Shown here in pieces: positions 46,701-60,260 of a DNA stretch of 64,000 bases (position 1 is the stretch's first letter; the number at the start of each line of letters is the position of its first letter). Origin of the DNA: Citrus sinensis (lineage: Eukaryota; Streptophyta; Magnoliopsida; Sapindales; Rutaceae); the NCBI RefSeq assembly GCF_022201045.2, contig NC_068564.1, forward strand, positions 29,231,001-29,295,000. Direction: 5' to 3'. Position numbers and translations under genes: made by a program. Under the pieces are notes generated by a model. That model searched no databases. It had not been told where the DNA came from and was given only the letters and a program-made list of their open reading frames with translations.

Positions 46701-49700
46701 TGAATACTCATGAGAAAATGATGCATGGAGCCGAATGTTTGAGCACAACACAGAGAGGGTAACACCTATAGCTTCTCTTACCTGTTGGAAAATAAATTTG
46801 CATTAAAAACAAGCAAAACGTCATGGTAACATGAGGGTCAGTAACATAATTAGAGTGTTCTGTTACCAACATCAGAAACTGCATAAAGCTTTCATAGCCC
46901 TTATAAGATTGAGAAGAAGAAAGAACAAAGAAGAAACCAAATGCATGTACACATACATGAGCTGATGAATGGCACATATTATTCAGTAACTCCTCCAAAA
47001 GTCCAATATGTAGCTGTATTTCTGGCAGAGTCATCTTTTGAGGGGATATTTCTATGAGGGCAGCTGAAAGGAAAGCATAGCGTTTTGCAACCACAGTAGT
47101 AGTTACAGTTGGAGGTAAAGGAGTAACCAAACAATTCAAAATTTGTTGCCTCAGAAGAGGAACTCTTGTTCCATGCTTCCCTTTTCCTGTAACAGCATAG
47201 CGTATACAAGCTGCCCACTCAGGTATGGATTCCACTGATGGAGCAAGAATGATACTCTTCAACTGGATCATCATCCAGCTGTCCCATGCCCCTAAAAGAC
47301 CATCAACATCAGAATGCAACACCCCAGCCAATGCTTCAGCAGCAACACATTGCTTGGACCGCTCCTTTGCATTTGCAAACTCCTCCAGCGTACTTTTAAT
47401 CGCCACTATCATAGGCATGCCGCATTCTTGTATTAGCCGCTTGAAAATCCGTGCAAAGTTTGAGTAAAACGTATCACTGCCTAATAGGGAGATCCAACTA
47501 GGAGTACGTGGCCATGAAGCTGAAAAGTCAAAATAAAAACGGGTAATTGATTTATCTGCTAGGCTCTGAAAGGAAGAATTTCCATGACTTCCTCTGGAAG
47601 ATGTGCTCTCGGTATCTGCGATTATATGAACATGTGAAAGACTATTAAACGTCTCATCAAAAAATCCATCTTCCTGAAAAATTTCACTCAAAGCTCCTTC
47701 CAAGGATGATTTGCTATTTCCTTGTGAATTCTCAGACAATAATGGCCGATCCTCCAATGATGTTTTGTAAGGTGATTCTTTCAGTAGCGTATTTAGAGCA
47801 GAGATTGCAAGTATTCTGGTTTGGGGAAGTTGACTTTTTAAATTCTTCAAGAAGTGACCTGAAATGGCACCAAAAGAACGCTTAAAAGCAGGACTAATCA
47901 CTGTAGCTTCACTACCAGAAAAGAGTTACGTACTAAAGATACTCATTAAAAGAACACAAACCAGCAGTTTCACTGAGGATCTTTGAAGAGACATTTGGAT
48001 CACTTCTGGATGCCATAGCTAACAAGAGCAGAACTCTATTAGCCATTAGATTATACCTGATGCAAGGTAACAAATAAGTGAAAATGTTCGGAGAATTAAA
48101 GAATTATAAAATTTCTGTCAAGGTAAAGGTATCGGCAATTTTGTTTCAGAGACAAGCATCAGTACAATTTATCAAGCCATTAAGCAACACGCAGGAAAAA
48201 ATTAAACAAGCAGTGTTCCAACTACTGATATCAAGATACCAAACAGCTAAATAATTACCGCCAGTGCAAGCGAGAGGCATCGGAACTCAAAGAACCGATC
48301 TGAGAAATCAAATCTGAAAAATCTGATCCATCTTTATGATTGTCCATTGTCTTCAATATGCTTCTAGACACTCCAGAGAAAAGGATGTTGTATTTGACAA
48401 AGAGCTGCCAGAAAAACACAAGTTTAATTAGAAGAAATTGTAATATGTGGTTCTAGATCATACAGTGAGAGATCTACCTCATTGATTGCTTTCTGCGCTT
48501 TCAGTGATTCATGATGGGAACTACATGGGGGGAAAAAAAGAATAAATATAAAGGTCATATGCATACAATAATTTTCTGTGACAAATAGTAATCACACTAT
48601 TGCTAATGAAAATAGTGCCATGTATATGAATTTAGGATACCTTGAGAGAATCCCAAGGAGAAATGAAGAGAATGCCTTTTGATCCTGGAACATAGAAAGA
48701 TATGTAAGAGAGCAAACTTGTTAAATATGTTTGGAGCTCTTTGCTTTGAAAGACCTACCGTGGTCAAATGCTTCAGGACGGTCTGTGTAGAAAGGACTGC
48801 ACAAGAACCTAGGACCACATACTCTGGTGTGTTTGGAATCCTTAAATTCTCAGCAAGAGAGAGCACACACTTTGAAATCAAAGATGGCCACCTCTTGATC
48901 ATCTTCAATAGAGATTTACCAGCAAGTCTAGGAACCAAACCAACATTTCATACATACATCAGTAGAAATAATTTTGCTATGACAGAGTAGATAATCTGAA
49001 TCAGATAAAGTAAAATACAAAAGAAATTAACCTAAAACAATTTGATCAGAAACAATAGCATGGAATAAAAGTTGCATTAAAAAGATGAACCATGAGTTAC
49101 GTTAGAAGACACAACAAAATGCCAAACTGCTTTTCTCATAACAACCCAAACCCAGCTCGAAGGAGAAAACGGAAGATGGTTAGGAATCCCGGATGTTCAA
49201 ATGCCTCTTACATTGTTAAGGAACTTACACCCATTGGCAGATGTGGTTCAAAGATATGCCAATATCAAGAAAAATATAACATGATAGCTTGTACAGACCA
49301 TGGATCCAAATCAAGGGTGGAAATGAAGATTTCCTTATAAAAGTAGAGTACTCCTATAAGGTAAAATTGCTGGCCAAATTATCCAAAAAAATGCTTTTAT
49401 CAAACTTTAGAAGAAAAATGTGCATCACATGCTTCTGTGCAACATACAGCCATAGACTCACAACAGTAAATTCAAGACGAATTTCTTTTCTTTTATGGTA
49501 GGTTCAGGTCTACACCTTCCATGTGCCTAATTTCTGCTCTTCAATATCAAAATTACTTGTTTACCAAAAGGAATAACGTTAATTAAAATAACAAACAAAT
49601 TGTTTGATCATATTATAACTCACTCATAGCAGATCAGGGTACTCACATGCGGACAGCTTCATAGCTATGCAAAGATAGGTTTAGGAGATCATCCATCAAA

Positions 49701-52700
49701 AGTTTCACATGGTCTGGTGGGGAGAAATCCCCTGTTGTACGAAACAGATAATAGGATGACTGAGATGATCTCCATGTACTGTGCATGTATGCCTTGTCAA
49801 TAAGTGCCCATCTAGGTCTGCAAACCAAGAATGGAATTGGAATTGAAATATAAATACCGAATAATGCAGTTCCATGATGATGACCTAATGATCAGATGCT
49901 TTACCTTCTCTTTCCTTTAGAATGGGAAGACACAATAAAATTTACAGGAGGTTCTACAATGGCAGCAGATTCCGACTTCCAATTCTGCCTGTGATTTGAC
50001 CACTCGTCATATTCCAAACTTCCTATATCACAAAGTTCAAGGAAAATTAATGTGAGGCGCATATATGCATGGAATAGAAAAATAGTTTCTCTATTCTATA
50101 TAATTTATCTTTTCAAAAGAGAAAAATGGGAGAAGAAGAAGAAGATTGTTCAAAAAAGTAATCAATGCAAGTTGCTCGAAGAGATAAAATAAATTCAATT
50201 AATCTGGATGTTGTATTAATTACCATAGTTCCCTAAAGCATCCATAATGCGAATAAGGAGTATCAATAGTATGCTGTCATCTGATTTCTCCTCTAACAAG
50301 TATCTGCCCATATTGCAAATGTCACTGATGTTCGGCTACAACCACCAAAACAGAGATATCTAGATCCATAATAACAATAAAAATATAAACATTACTTGCA
50401 GGCTGCATGTGTAATCTCAGCAGCTTTTTCCCGCAATTCAGTGCCCCCAACAATTGACCCTGACGATCCAGCTATTAAGAAGGAAGTATAACCAGGATCT
50501 CCCATCACCCCACTCTGAAAGGATGGCCTAAAATCAGGCAAGCAAGATAAAACACCTTGCAAGGTAGACTGAATACGCAGAAGAGTCACTTTCAAGTGCT
50601 CTTTCTCATTCCCTGCATCACAAATTGTATCGCCAGAAATTTTAATTTTGCAAAAATGAACCCTCAAACTAATACACACCAAGACACCCATCTGTCTACA
50701 TTAAAAAAATGTGTATGTACAGTACCTGAATCAGAGTGCAATTTAGTTTTACATATTCTCAGTAGATCATCCAAGGCTGACTGAAAATGGAGGTTCAATA
50801 GCTCATTTGCAAATTGAACTTCATTATCACTTGGAACATGCCACTTGGGACCTGTTAATAGTTCATTATCAGAAGAATTTTTGGTGCTGATCCATTCCTC
50901 TAATGTAGCAGCAGCAGGATGACGCAAAACGCACCTAAGATACCAGAATTTTCATTTTTCATACAATTAAGAGAGGAAAAACGAATTCAATGATAATTGT
51001 GTATGCTTAAAAGGTTATACTTGTACTGGTCAATGGGATAATAGAGAATCAGGCTTCCAAGAAGAGATCTTAGAAGATGATCACCGGCTATGTTAACCTG
51101 CATGTGATTTAAAAAAAAAAGTATTAACAAACAAAATAAATAATAAAATCAGAAATCAGTTTTAAAAATCCAACACTACATATCCATTTAAACATAGTTC
51201 ACGTTAGGAAAAAGAATGCAAGACCTTCCAAGACGGGGAGTCAAATGCAGAAAAAATAGCCTCTTTCAATTGATCCTTGTAATGAAGAAGTGCAGGACCT
51301 GCATAAGTGATCGCAACTGATAATACTTTCAACTGATAATCAATAGCTGCTTCAAGCGCAGGGGAAAGAGTAGGCTTTTCCTGAGAAGGCTTTTCCTGAG
51401 AATGGGTGAAAAGAAACAACCAATTACAACCATAACAGTCCAGAACTAAGGGAAATAAATGCTAATATCAAAACTAGTCAAAAAAGAAAGACCTTTGCTA
51501 AAACTGAGGCATCAGTGATTCCTCTTCCTCCAAATCCAGTACTAGGTGTTCCTTCCAAAGAGGATATAGCAGACAACAAAACTGGTTGAACAAGGTGAAA
51601 AACTGCCTCCTCTGGGTTTGAATGAACACATGCGCAACAAAGCACTCCGACCTCAGCAATTGCCCCAGGAAGAATATTTGTTGTAACAAACTTGGAAATC
51701 TTCTTCAAAGCCTGTTAATGATATGAAAAAATATTTCATAACATCTTTGTCCAGAGAGGAAATATTAAATTCACACTCAGCATTTTATGCCTACAATTGA
51801 TACCTGATTATACAGTGACTTTGAAAGTTTCCCAAGCAAAATTTCAAGCATGCAATAGTAGTATGGACCATCATCAACCAGAAAAGTTCCCGATGTTGCT
51901 GATGAATGTAGATCTTCATTCCTGCAGCACCAGTAACATATCATCTTAAGGGGAAAGTGAACTGCAACTCTTACAATTAATGAAGATGAGGAGAGCTGCA
52001 CAACCACACTTACAGAACACTGCTGGGCTCCAAATGTTGAAGTAATGAAAATAAACGACACAAGAATTCATCTAGCCATTCTGAAAACTGGATCATTGGC
52101 ATGAATGATAACTCATCACTGTTGTCATCCAGAGTAGCTATCTGCAATCATAAGTGGAGAAGCATAAGCCATGTGCTAACAATCTAGGAGCATATCAGTC
52201 ATTTTTGCTATGAAAATGGAGGGCTATGAACTTACGTTGGAAAATATGGAACCAATTAATTGCATGGTTGCCAAGGTTTTGGGGGGATCATTAGCATCCA
52301 TACCAGCTAATGCATTCGATAATGATATCATCAGAAGTTCAATGAAAGCGACACCACCACCACCAAGATCAGCCGGTTGCACCGAAGAAGTTGATAGAGA
52401 AGTGAGGAACAGCGAACGCCCAGCAAAAGCTACAGACGTCACAGCAGTTTTCAACTGGTGCGTGGCAGTCATCTGACTTAGACACAATTGATAAAAAGGA
52501 AGTTAATTTGACGAAGTAGTCCCAACTTAAAAAGTACTGAATACTTCCAGCCGTCGTATCAATTAGACAAACTTCCAAATTCTAAATGGTAATCTTTTGT
52601 AAAGATAGGAATGAACACAGCTGAACAATATCAAATATATATAATTCTAGCATTTAAGGAATATATCCAACAACACCAACCGTCTCCAAGGCTATATGGA

Positions 52701-55700
52701 ATCTAGATGCTAGAAATGGAAGAACTGAAGAAGGATCCACGTATGACAAAATAGAAGTTGCAGCAGCAACCGTCTCCGAAAGATGTTCATTCTTGCTATA
52801 TTGACCACGATCAATTAACTTCAGCACCACGTTGACAAAAAATGTCCTCTCTGATTCTCCTAGATAGAGTTCAGCCTGTGTATTGTTATCAGCTTTCCTG
52901 TAATGACAGTATTCGAGTAGAATGAGTATAAAATTTGCTTTTACTGAATCCAGCTGTATGTTCGTCATTAAATTGGTGAATTCTTACTGCTGCTCATGCT
53001 GCAAGCGTTTCTGGAATGTAATTACCAAATAGAACAAAAATCTCTCCAAAGAATAAGTCCAGCGACCACCATTAGAAGGATGGTAATACCTACAACAATA
53101 AATATCAGAAATGAAAAACAAAAAAAGGCACTTAGAAACTATGAATAACTCTTTATAATCAGAAACCAAAACTGTAGCATCAAAATGTCAGTAAACAAAC
53201 TGTTCTAAAAGGTTGACCAATTTTTCAAAGTGCTCCTGTGCTGAACTACCAGGTCTTAGTAGATACACCTGAAATTTTGATTGTAAAAGACAGCACAATT
53301 AAAACCTAGGAACTATCTATATTTCCCTCTAAAAGCAATTGAGATGAAGGCAAAAATCTATCTCTTACAACTGATTTTGCAATGGCCTTTGCTGGGGTGA
53401 GTGTCTTATTGGAGAACAAGAACCTCGTATATCTCGGAACATCCACAGAAAAAGGATATGATCCACTTCCATTTGCCACAGGTACCTGCAAACCAGATAA
53501 CAGCAAAAGGTTAGCACAAGAAAGACACAAAGGGAAACAAAACAGACAAATTCATCAGCACCAAAAATAGAACCAAATGAACCACAGGCAAAAGAGCCTG
53601 AGCCACATTAAAGAAACACCAAGTATAATATAAGGCATAAAATGTACATGTGATATCCTCTTAAATATATTTTTGTAATAAGCATTTTTGCTTCAATTGA
53701 TCTAAAAATATCACACTCACCTCGAACATGTTCAAGTATCTCGTGAAAAGCATGGGTATGAAACACTCCCAATCAATAAAGTTGTAGTTCTTTATAGCAC
53801 GAGCTATAACAGCTGTCCACTGACAATTCCAGAATTGACAATTTGGAACAGAGTCCCACAAGTCTAAACACTCTCTAATCCAATTTCTGCCATGCAATGG
53901 AAAGAATATGCTCCAGTAAGGGCATTTTGCATAACCGATAACAATTCCCAAAAATATGAATCCCATTCCTTACTCTGAAAAGAACTCTTGGTTGTCCAAG
54001 TTTGTAGGAAGAAACAGTCTCATAAAGCCAGATCCTTCAAAGGAAGAGTTATGCCATGGATTTTCCAAAAGAGATCTGCAGGAAGGCATGAAATTTAAAA
54101 TTTCAGAACGAAAACCCCAAGAAATTCACTATTGTTGCCTTGGCACCAATTCAATTTAATCAACATATCTGGAGATCCTAAGCCCATCATTTCTGTGAAG
54201 AATATACAGCAGAACGGGAAGAAGGTTCAAGAATTTCAAGCCTCGAAAAATCAAATTGACCTTCTTTCTTCCTTCTCAGGTGTACTTAAGTTTGGAAATT
54301 GGTAGGTTTCCAGGCGACTTTGTTAAATATCACATTGAAATGATTAAGTCAAAACTTTGAATTTTCAATTGTATTTGCAATGGAAAAGAAACAATTTCCA
54401 TAATTTTTTAAACTTAAGTTTGACATGACATTAGAAAATTTCCATACTACTTTTCTTAGTTTCAAATCTTGTAGGAAATGACAGAGAGAATATGTGAGTA
54501 GATCCAAAACAAAGCCAATCATAAACAGTGTCATTGCTTGCACTTTAACAGCAAAAAGATCAACTAAAAGAAAATAGAAAACTTTACCTAAACTCAGACC
54601 ATATCTCAGAGGCAGAACCTGGAGGAAAGAATCTCCGGCAGGATCTAACAAGAGAAGTAACTGCTTCAAAATGTCGTTGTCTCAATCTCCAACCCTCTGG
54701 ACCTGTATTCCTGTAAGATGTACAGAACCCAAAGTCAAGAGAATTAGAAGGTGACAAAACTTGAAAAAGAGTAGGAAAGAACAGAAACGGTTTAACACAA
54801 TGACAGTTTAAATACAAAGATGATACACCATATATACAGTAATTCAATTAGTTTATATTAGAAATACATCTGAAAGAGACGAAAGTAAAACTCACCTTGT
54901 AAAATGTGTGTGAATCAGAGTATCATAAAAAGGCCGCCAAGGAACTTTCAAGGACAACTGTTTTCGATACTTATTGAGCAACTTGACTAAGAGATTTCCC
55001 CATCTAACCTAATACAAAGAAACAAAACATACACACACACACACACATATACGTATTAGGAAAAAGACAAAGAATGATGGAAAACATGAAAAAATAATTA
55101 TTTCTCATATGATGTAGCACCTGGACGTAAAGTTTATTCTGTGAAATATTGAACAATTCTAACCCAATTTCCACAAGTGCACCCACATCTTCTAAAGATA
55201 ATTCACTTTTAGCCTTTATGAATCTGCAGAGCCATGAACAAGAAGTCAGAATCCACTTCTGTCACCATCCTCTAACAGTCAGATATGGTGTGATTGATAC
55301 ACCGACACTCACTTAAGCTGAAAACTCTACATTAAGTCAAAATAACAGGTGGAAAACCAGTGAAAATAAAACAAGGACCATTCCCAAATATTTTACCAAA
55401 GAAGAAACAGATGCATACAGGTGATTTCAAATAGGACTTAATCAACTGTAATACATAGATGTAATGTGTATGAACAATAATAAAAGGAAAGTGAATTTCC
55501 ATAAAAGACTACCAAATAGGCATCAAGCCAATAGTTATAATTCACATCAACAGATCTTTGAAGAAATGTTCAATGGTGAACAATTTACAAGTAAAGCTTC
55601 TACTAGTGTTCTTCTTCCATCAAAAGCTGAATCAGCGGCTAAAAATTAACTGCTGCAGTCCGATCCAATGTCCAATCCTAATCACATTCTAGCCTCACCT

Positions 55701-56488
55701 CCAATGTATTAACCCTTCTATTGTCTGTTATCAATAACCAAGCAGTCCTTACAAAGATCATGTTTGTAACAGTTACACTACAGTTTTCAAAAGCACAGCC
55801 ATTACAGAATTAGTAATTACCTACTAATACTTGGCAGTTAATGTTTACTTAACAGTTGACACCTACCAATTCCATTCTAGCACGATTTTTGCTTAAAATC
55901 CACAACATTTAAATCCCAAACATACTCAAACTCAACAGCTTTCAATATCAAACTGAGTCAAAATTCAATCTCCTTTCATACTAAAATCACACTCTAAGAA
56001 ATTGAATTGCAGGAAACCAGCATTATCTGGACATCAAAACACGATCATCATTTCAATCATAGTGATCATGCCGCCACTCATTACTGACACGTGGCAACAA
56101 CCTATGCACTACAAAACACACCTAACCACCTTACCGACGGTTTCATACTCGCAATTCATTCAAACTGAAGTCAACAGTCAGAGCTAAAACAAAATAATAA
56201 TAATAATAATTAATAGTAACAGAAATAGAATTCAAATTTCAAAAACAACAAAAGCAGCGGCTAAATGAAAAAAATAAAAAAGAGAAGTGAATATTAATAG
56301 AAATGAATCGAGTGGAAGTGAGCTCACAAGTCGATGACGGAGATCCATTTGAGAGTAGAGTAAACAGATTCAGGATCGTCGGCTCGGTACGAGTCCTTAA
56401 CAGACTTTACAACATCAGCAAACGATTCCTTCTCTTTCTTCGTCTCCGCCGCCACCGGTGGCGGCAACCACGCATTGTACAGATGCAT
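43755..56488 (-). CDS. PA200: Proteasome activator PA200 / PSME4 (BLM10 family)
   Basis: Large HEAT-repeat cap that binds the ends of the 20S proteasome and stimulates peptide and acetyl-histone degradation, largely nuclear. The start MHLYNAWLPPPVAAETKKEK (56488) and the end VLADTSSSSSYFA (stop at 43755-43757) match the plant protein of about 1,810 residues. Many short exons over 12.7 kb follow the family in order: exon 1 56328-56488, exon 2 about 55121-55223, GPEGWRLRQRHFEAVTSLVR near 54600-54710, PVANGSGSYPFSVDVPRYTR near 53400-53485, SALDDLLRICKTK near 50750, WALIDKAYMHSTWRSSQSSY near 49740-49810, a long exon about 46960-47860 (GHFLKNLKSQLPQTRILAIS to NNMCHSSAH), and REHAAAVLAGLMKGGDE near 44720-44780. 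The last residues resemble the C-terminal anchor used on the 20S alpha ring. No stop or frameshift was noticed, but not every exon was checked. TATAAAA (minus strand, 56601-56607) is a likely TATA box. Confidence 0.95.
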
Positions 56489-56600
56489 GTCTGCTCTTCT
56501 TCTTTAAAGTCGCCGAATTGAAATGGGAACGGAAATGAAACTAAACGTAAACGGAGCAAATTGATCGAATAATAATCGAAGTAAGGTCTTTGCAGAGAGT

Positions 56601-56607
56601 TTTTATA
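56601..56607 (-). promoter_or_regulatory. Putative TATA box of PA200
   Basis: TATAAAA on the minus strand lies 113 bp upstream of the PA200 start codon, a usual plant distance including the leader. Assigned by position only. Confidence 0.45.
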
Positions 56608-58298
56608 GACGATGTCGTGTAGTGTTTCTTTTTCGACAAGAAAATGTTTGTTTTTAATTTTTTTTAAGGAAAGGAAAGAAATGAGTTGATTTTGTGCTGG
56701 GGGTTGACTGGAAACCGGCTGCTAATAATCAATACATGATTAAATATTTATTCTTTTTAATATATATTCTGGTTGTGATTTTGTACTGTAAAATTCACAC
56801 GCAATACTTAAAATGCAAATAACATATTGAAATTTAAATAAGAAAAATACAAGTTTATTATTTTTTCCAAAGAAAATAAATCCTAGGACCAGGAATGGGA
56901 AAATTAAATGAGATTTTTTTTTGAATTACATCAAATTACTAATAAATATTTGAAGGAATAGGATGTCATTAATTTAAATTTAATAAAATATTATCCTCAT
57001 TTTTCATAAAAAAATATATATATATCTCTACTCATATTATACAATATAATAAAAAATAGAATTATTTTTTTTAGAATTCGAACTGTTGTGGCAGCAGCAG
57101 CCTGACAACGAGGAATTTGTTGAAAAAATAAAATAAACAAGAACTTGGTTAGGAAGTTAAGAGTTGGGGGGAGTGTGTGGTCATACGTGGCTAGCAATAT
57201 GGCCGTCAAATCTTTACCAATTTACATTTTGGCCCCCTAAAAATTGACTTGACGTCACCACTTTGCACCCGAGACAAAACACTTTTGACATGAATCTAAG
57301 CGTTCACATACAAATAGTGGGCCCAGACCCTCAGTCCGACTCGTTCAAGCCAAGCACTGAGTTCCCACTAGAGAATAGATGCTGGAATTGGGCCGTCTGT
57401 TTCATTATTGTTATTTGAAGGGGAGTGTGTATTATTAATGAGTTAATGATGATTTTATCGAAGATATAAACCAAGTAGCAGCTGATTCAATCATAACGTA
57501 GCTGCTACTGATTCTTCAATCTATTAATTTTTAGAACATTCGGAAGCTCAAAAAATTGACAGTGCTTTGGGATAACTCCACTTTATTGACATGGAATTTG
57601 CAAAGTATCTCACTTTATAGTTTTATTAATTGAATCTGTTTATTTGGGGGGAATAAATGCTCTTGTCTCTTGTTGCGCCCTGTAATTTTCTTTTGATGTT
57701 TTACGTGGAACCTAGGAAAGGAAGGAATAAAGGATTTGTTCACTCACTCTCTTAAATTGATAACTCTTTAAACCTTTATTTATTATTATTTTTTTTTTGG
57801 GTTCTTTATTACGAAACAGTGTAAATAAATTTAAATATCAACACTAATTACATTTTTTTTAAATCAATAAAAATGTATTATAGCTGAAGTCCAATTGAAA
57901 AATATACCACAAAATAAAACTTAATCCTAAGGAAAAATTGTAAACCAAATTCAATAATTCAATATTAAATTATTTTTTTAATATAATTCAACGTTAAATT
58001 AAACACGACGAGACCGACGTTTTATAAAATGACGACTTTTTCGTTTCTAACGTGCTCCACTGGGGAAAATCTGACCGTTGGGGAAGAAATTTATCCGTTG
58101 AGACTCTTCTGGCGTTTTAACAACAATTTAAATATCCAACGATCCCTTCGTCTTTGGCCTACAAAATCTTCATTGCGTTCTTAAGTATCTAACGATCTGC
58201 AATACTCAAAGCTCTCAGTTTCAATTCATTTTTGGCATCCATTGTTTTATTTTTATTTTATTTATTCATTGTTGTTTGTTTTTGTTGAATTATCAAAT
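56608..58298. other. Divergent intergenic region PA200 / membrane protein gene
   Basis: About 1.7 kb between two divergently oriented genes, with no supported coding sequence. A minus-strand frame at 56997-57209 is low complexity. Upstream of the membrane protein gene there is no obvious TATA box; AACGATC occurs near 58139 and 58190. Confidence 0.55.
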
Positions 58299-58961
58299 AT
58301 GGCTGAAATGAAAGATGCCCATGTTGTTGAAATCCCAGTAGACGAAGAGCACCAACAGAAAGTGTTGTGTTGCATGAACACAACCACAGCAATTCAACAC
58401 CACCCATTAATGGAAATTTCTCAAAGTCCTGGCCATCTTCTGCTTCTCAAATTGTGGCAAAGAGAAGAAGACCTTTTCGGTCGAAGAATTTCTTTGAAAG
58501 AATCGAGAATGGATTCTATCAAAAGAGAAATTTTCCAACTCTGTTGCTTCTTTTTAGTCTTTCATGGGTTCTTCTTAACATTGTTGTTTACTTCTTCTGT
58601 CAGTCCCAAATATGAACATACCTGTAGGAAATGGTGGATACCCTCTATTTTATCTTTGTCAACTTCACTCGTGTTTGTGTTTTTGGTTCAGTTTAAGCTT
58701 TACAGGTACTGGAAAGTGTGCAGGCAATTACAAAGAGAGAAGAACGATAATAGGGCACTTACTAGATGCATTCAGGAACTGAGGATGAAAGGGGCTAGCT
58801 TTGATTTATCGAAGGAGCCACTGAGTGGAAAGAGGATGAAAAGCTCAAGCGTTGAGATCAAGTGGAAGCCCCTAACATGGTGTTCTCAGAATGTGATCAC
58901 TATTTGTCTTCTTTGTTTCTCAGGTTTGGTGTTTCCTGCTAGCAAGTTCATTCTCTGCTAA
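58299..58961 (+). CDS. Unassigned plant membrane protein, three helices
   Basis: A single-exon frame of 220 residues. ATG 58299 is preferred over 58242 because the first 19 residues of the longer form (FYFYFIYSLLFVF) come from T-rich leader sequence, while AEMKDAHVVEIPVDEEHQ looks like a true hydrophilic N terminus. Hydrophobic segments lie at about residues 78-99, 113-134 and 196-214. Between the second and third is a charged, helix-prone stretch (YWKVCRQLQREKNDNRALTR) that could be a coiled coil. The extreme C terminus ends SKFILC. I have the impression of similar uncharacterised proteins across plants, but know no function and propose none. Membrane location is inferred from hydrophobicity. 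Confidence 0.8.
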   Translation: MAEMKDAHVVEIPVDEEHQQKVLCCMNTTTAIQHHPLMEISQSPGHLLLLKLWQREEDLFGRRISLKESRMDSIKREIFQLCCFFLVFHGFFLTLLFTSSVSPKYEHTCRKWWIPSILSLSTSLVFVFLVQFKLYRYWKVCRQLQREKNDNRALTRCIQELRMKGASFDLSKEPLSGKRMKSSSVEIKWKPLTWCSQNVITICLLCFSGLVFPASKFILC

Positions 58962-59244
58962 TTCTGATCGCAGAGGTTATGCACATTCTCCAGATTGAGG
59001 GTTCGCAGATATACTCTCTGCTCCAGTGCTTTTCTAAGGTAGATTTAACAGCTATTAGCTTAGTGTTTGTGATATTATTCTTTATGAATTGAAACTCAAT
59101 ATGCTTGTTCTTGTCGCGCTTGTCGGATATTGAAGGCATCATCAGGAGCAATTGGAATATCTCAGAGTTACCCCTCACATGACTCTGAATACGTATTTTT
59201 TGAGCTCTTCAAGGGGATGAAGCATTTTGGTCCGATCATCACAA

Positions 59245-59337
59245 CACAACTTTTTGAAGTTATCCTCTGCAGATGGCACTCTGCATTTCACACAACTTTT
59301 TGAAGTTTATCCTCTGCAGATGGCACTCTGCATTTCC
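59245..59337. repeat. 46/47-bp tandem duplication
   Basis: Two adjacent copies of CACAACTTTTTGAAGTT + ATCCTCTGCAGATGGCACTC + TGCATTTC differ by a one-base T insertion. They lie about 290 bp after the stop of the membrane protein gene, so they may be in its 3' UTR. Confidence 0.85.
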
Positions 59338-59505
59338 GCCGCTGAAGCTGAAAAGAGATTCCAGAAAGACATAGGCTTTTTAAGCTTCAGCATTGCGAAG
59401 CCATCTCCCTGTGTCTGAGGCAGAGTAGATCTGCTCCAATGCGTGAAGCCGCCTCTCTTCCTATCTCGTACTTGGTGCCAAGCATTATGAACTATGAAGT
59501 GGTTT

Positions 59506-59947
59506 AGAGCAACAGTTCTGCTGCAAGTGCAGATACTATTCTTCTGCATTTAGACGACCAGACAACTGATGTTTTTTGAAAGAAAAAGCCGCAACACACA
59601 CCTCTTGTGTGCTCAGATTTTGCTGCTATACAAGCTTTGTTTATCAATAATAAAACATCTTTTTCTTTTTATCCACAACTTAAAAGATCTCAGCTTCTCC
59701 CACAAAAAGGTTGTTGCATAAAATAAAGAGCAACAGTTCGGCTGCAAGTGTAGATACTATTCTTCTGCATTTAGACGACCAGACAACTTATGTTTTTTGA
59801 AAGAAAAAGCCACAACATACACCTCTTGTGTGCTCAGATTTTGCTGCTATACAAGCTTTGTTTATCAATAATAAAAGATCTTTTTCTTTTTATCCACAAC
59901 TTAAAAGATCTCAGCTTCTCCCACAAAAAGGTTGTTGCATAACATAA
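59506..59947. repeat. 221-bp tandem duplication
   Basis: Two head-to-tail copies (59506-59726 and 59727-59947) start AGAGCAACAGTTC and match almost base for base. They differ at about seven sites, for example ACTGATG versus ACTTATG and AAACATC versus AAAGATC. Each copy holds one AATAATAAAA polyadenylation-like signal. High identity suggests a recent event. No open frame spans it. Confidence 0.93.
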
Positions 59948-60260
59948 AGACAGACAGCATTTGTGTTGAGCACAAATTGTTTTCATTTCATTCACCTCAA
60001 AAAAACAATGTAACAAGCAAAAAAAATAAAGTTTCAAAGATATGCTGCAGGGATAAACAGTTTAAAAATGTCCAGAAGAAATAAATAAAATATGAGATTA
60101 AATAACTTCTTCCTTCGGCAAGAAATCAAACTCTTCGACAATGCTTCCATTATGTAATTTCCATGTGCTCTCAGAGCCGCATCACAAGTCTAAGAAGGTA
60201 TACATTAAATTACCCATAGATCAAGGAACCCTTCAACTTCGACAGTGACGTTCTCTAATT

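Larger units (their letters stand above)
58962..60260. other. Intergenic with short tandem duplications
   Basis: Apart from presumed 3' UTRs of the two convergent neighbours, it holds two tandem duplications described separately (59245-59337 and 59506-59947). Short frames here lie within the repeats and are not supported as genes. Confidence 0.6.

Noticed and set aside
58242-58298. Upstream ATG extending the membrane protein by 19 residues
   Set aside because: The extension is T-rich leader sequence; the ATG at 58299 gives a more natural hydrophilic N terminus.
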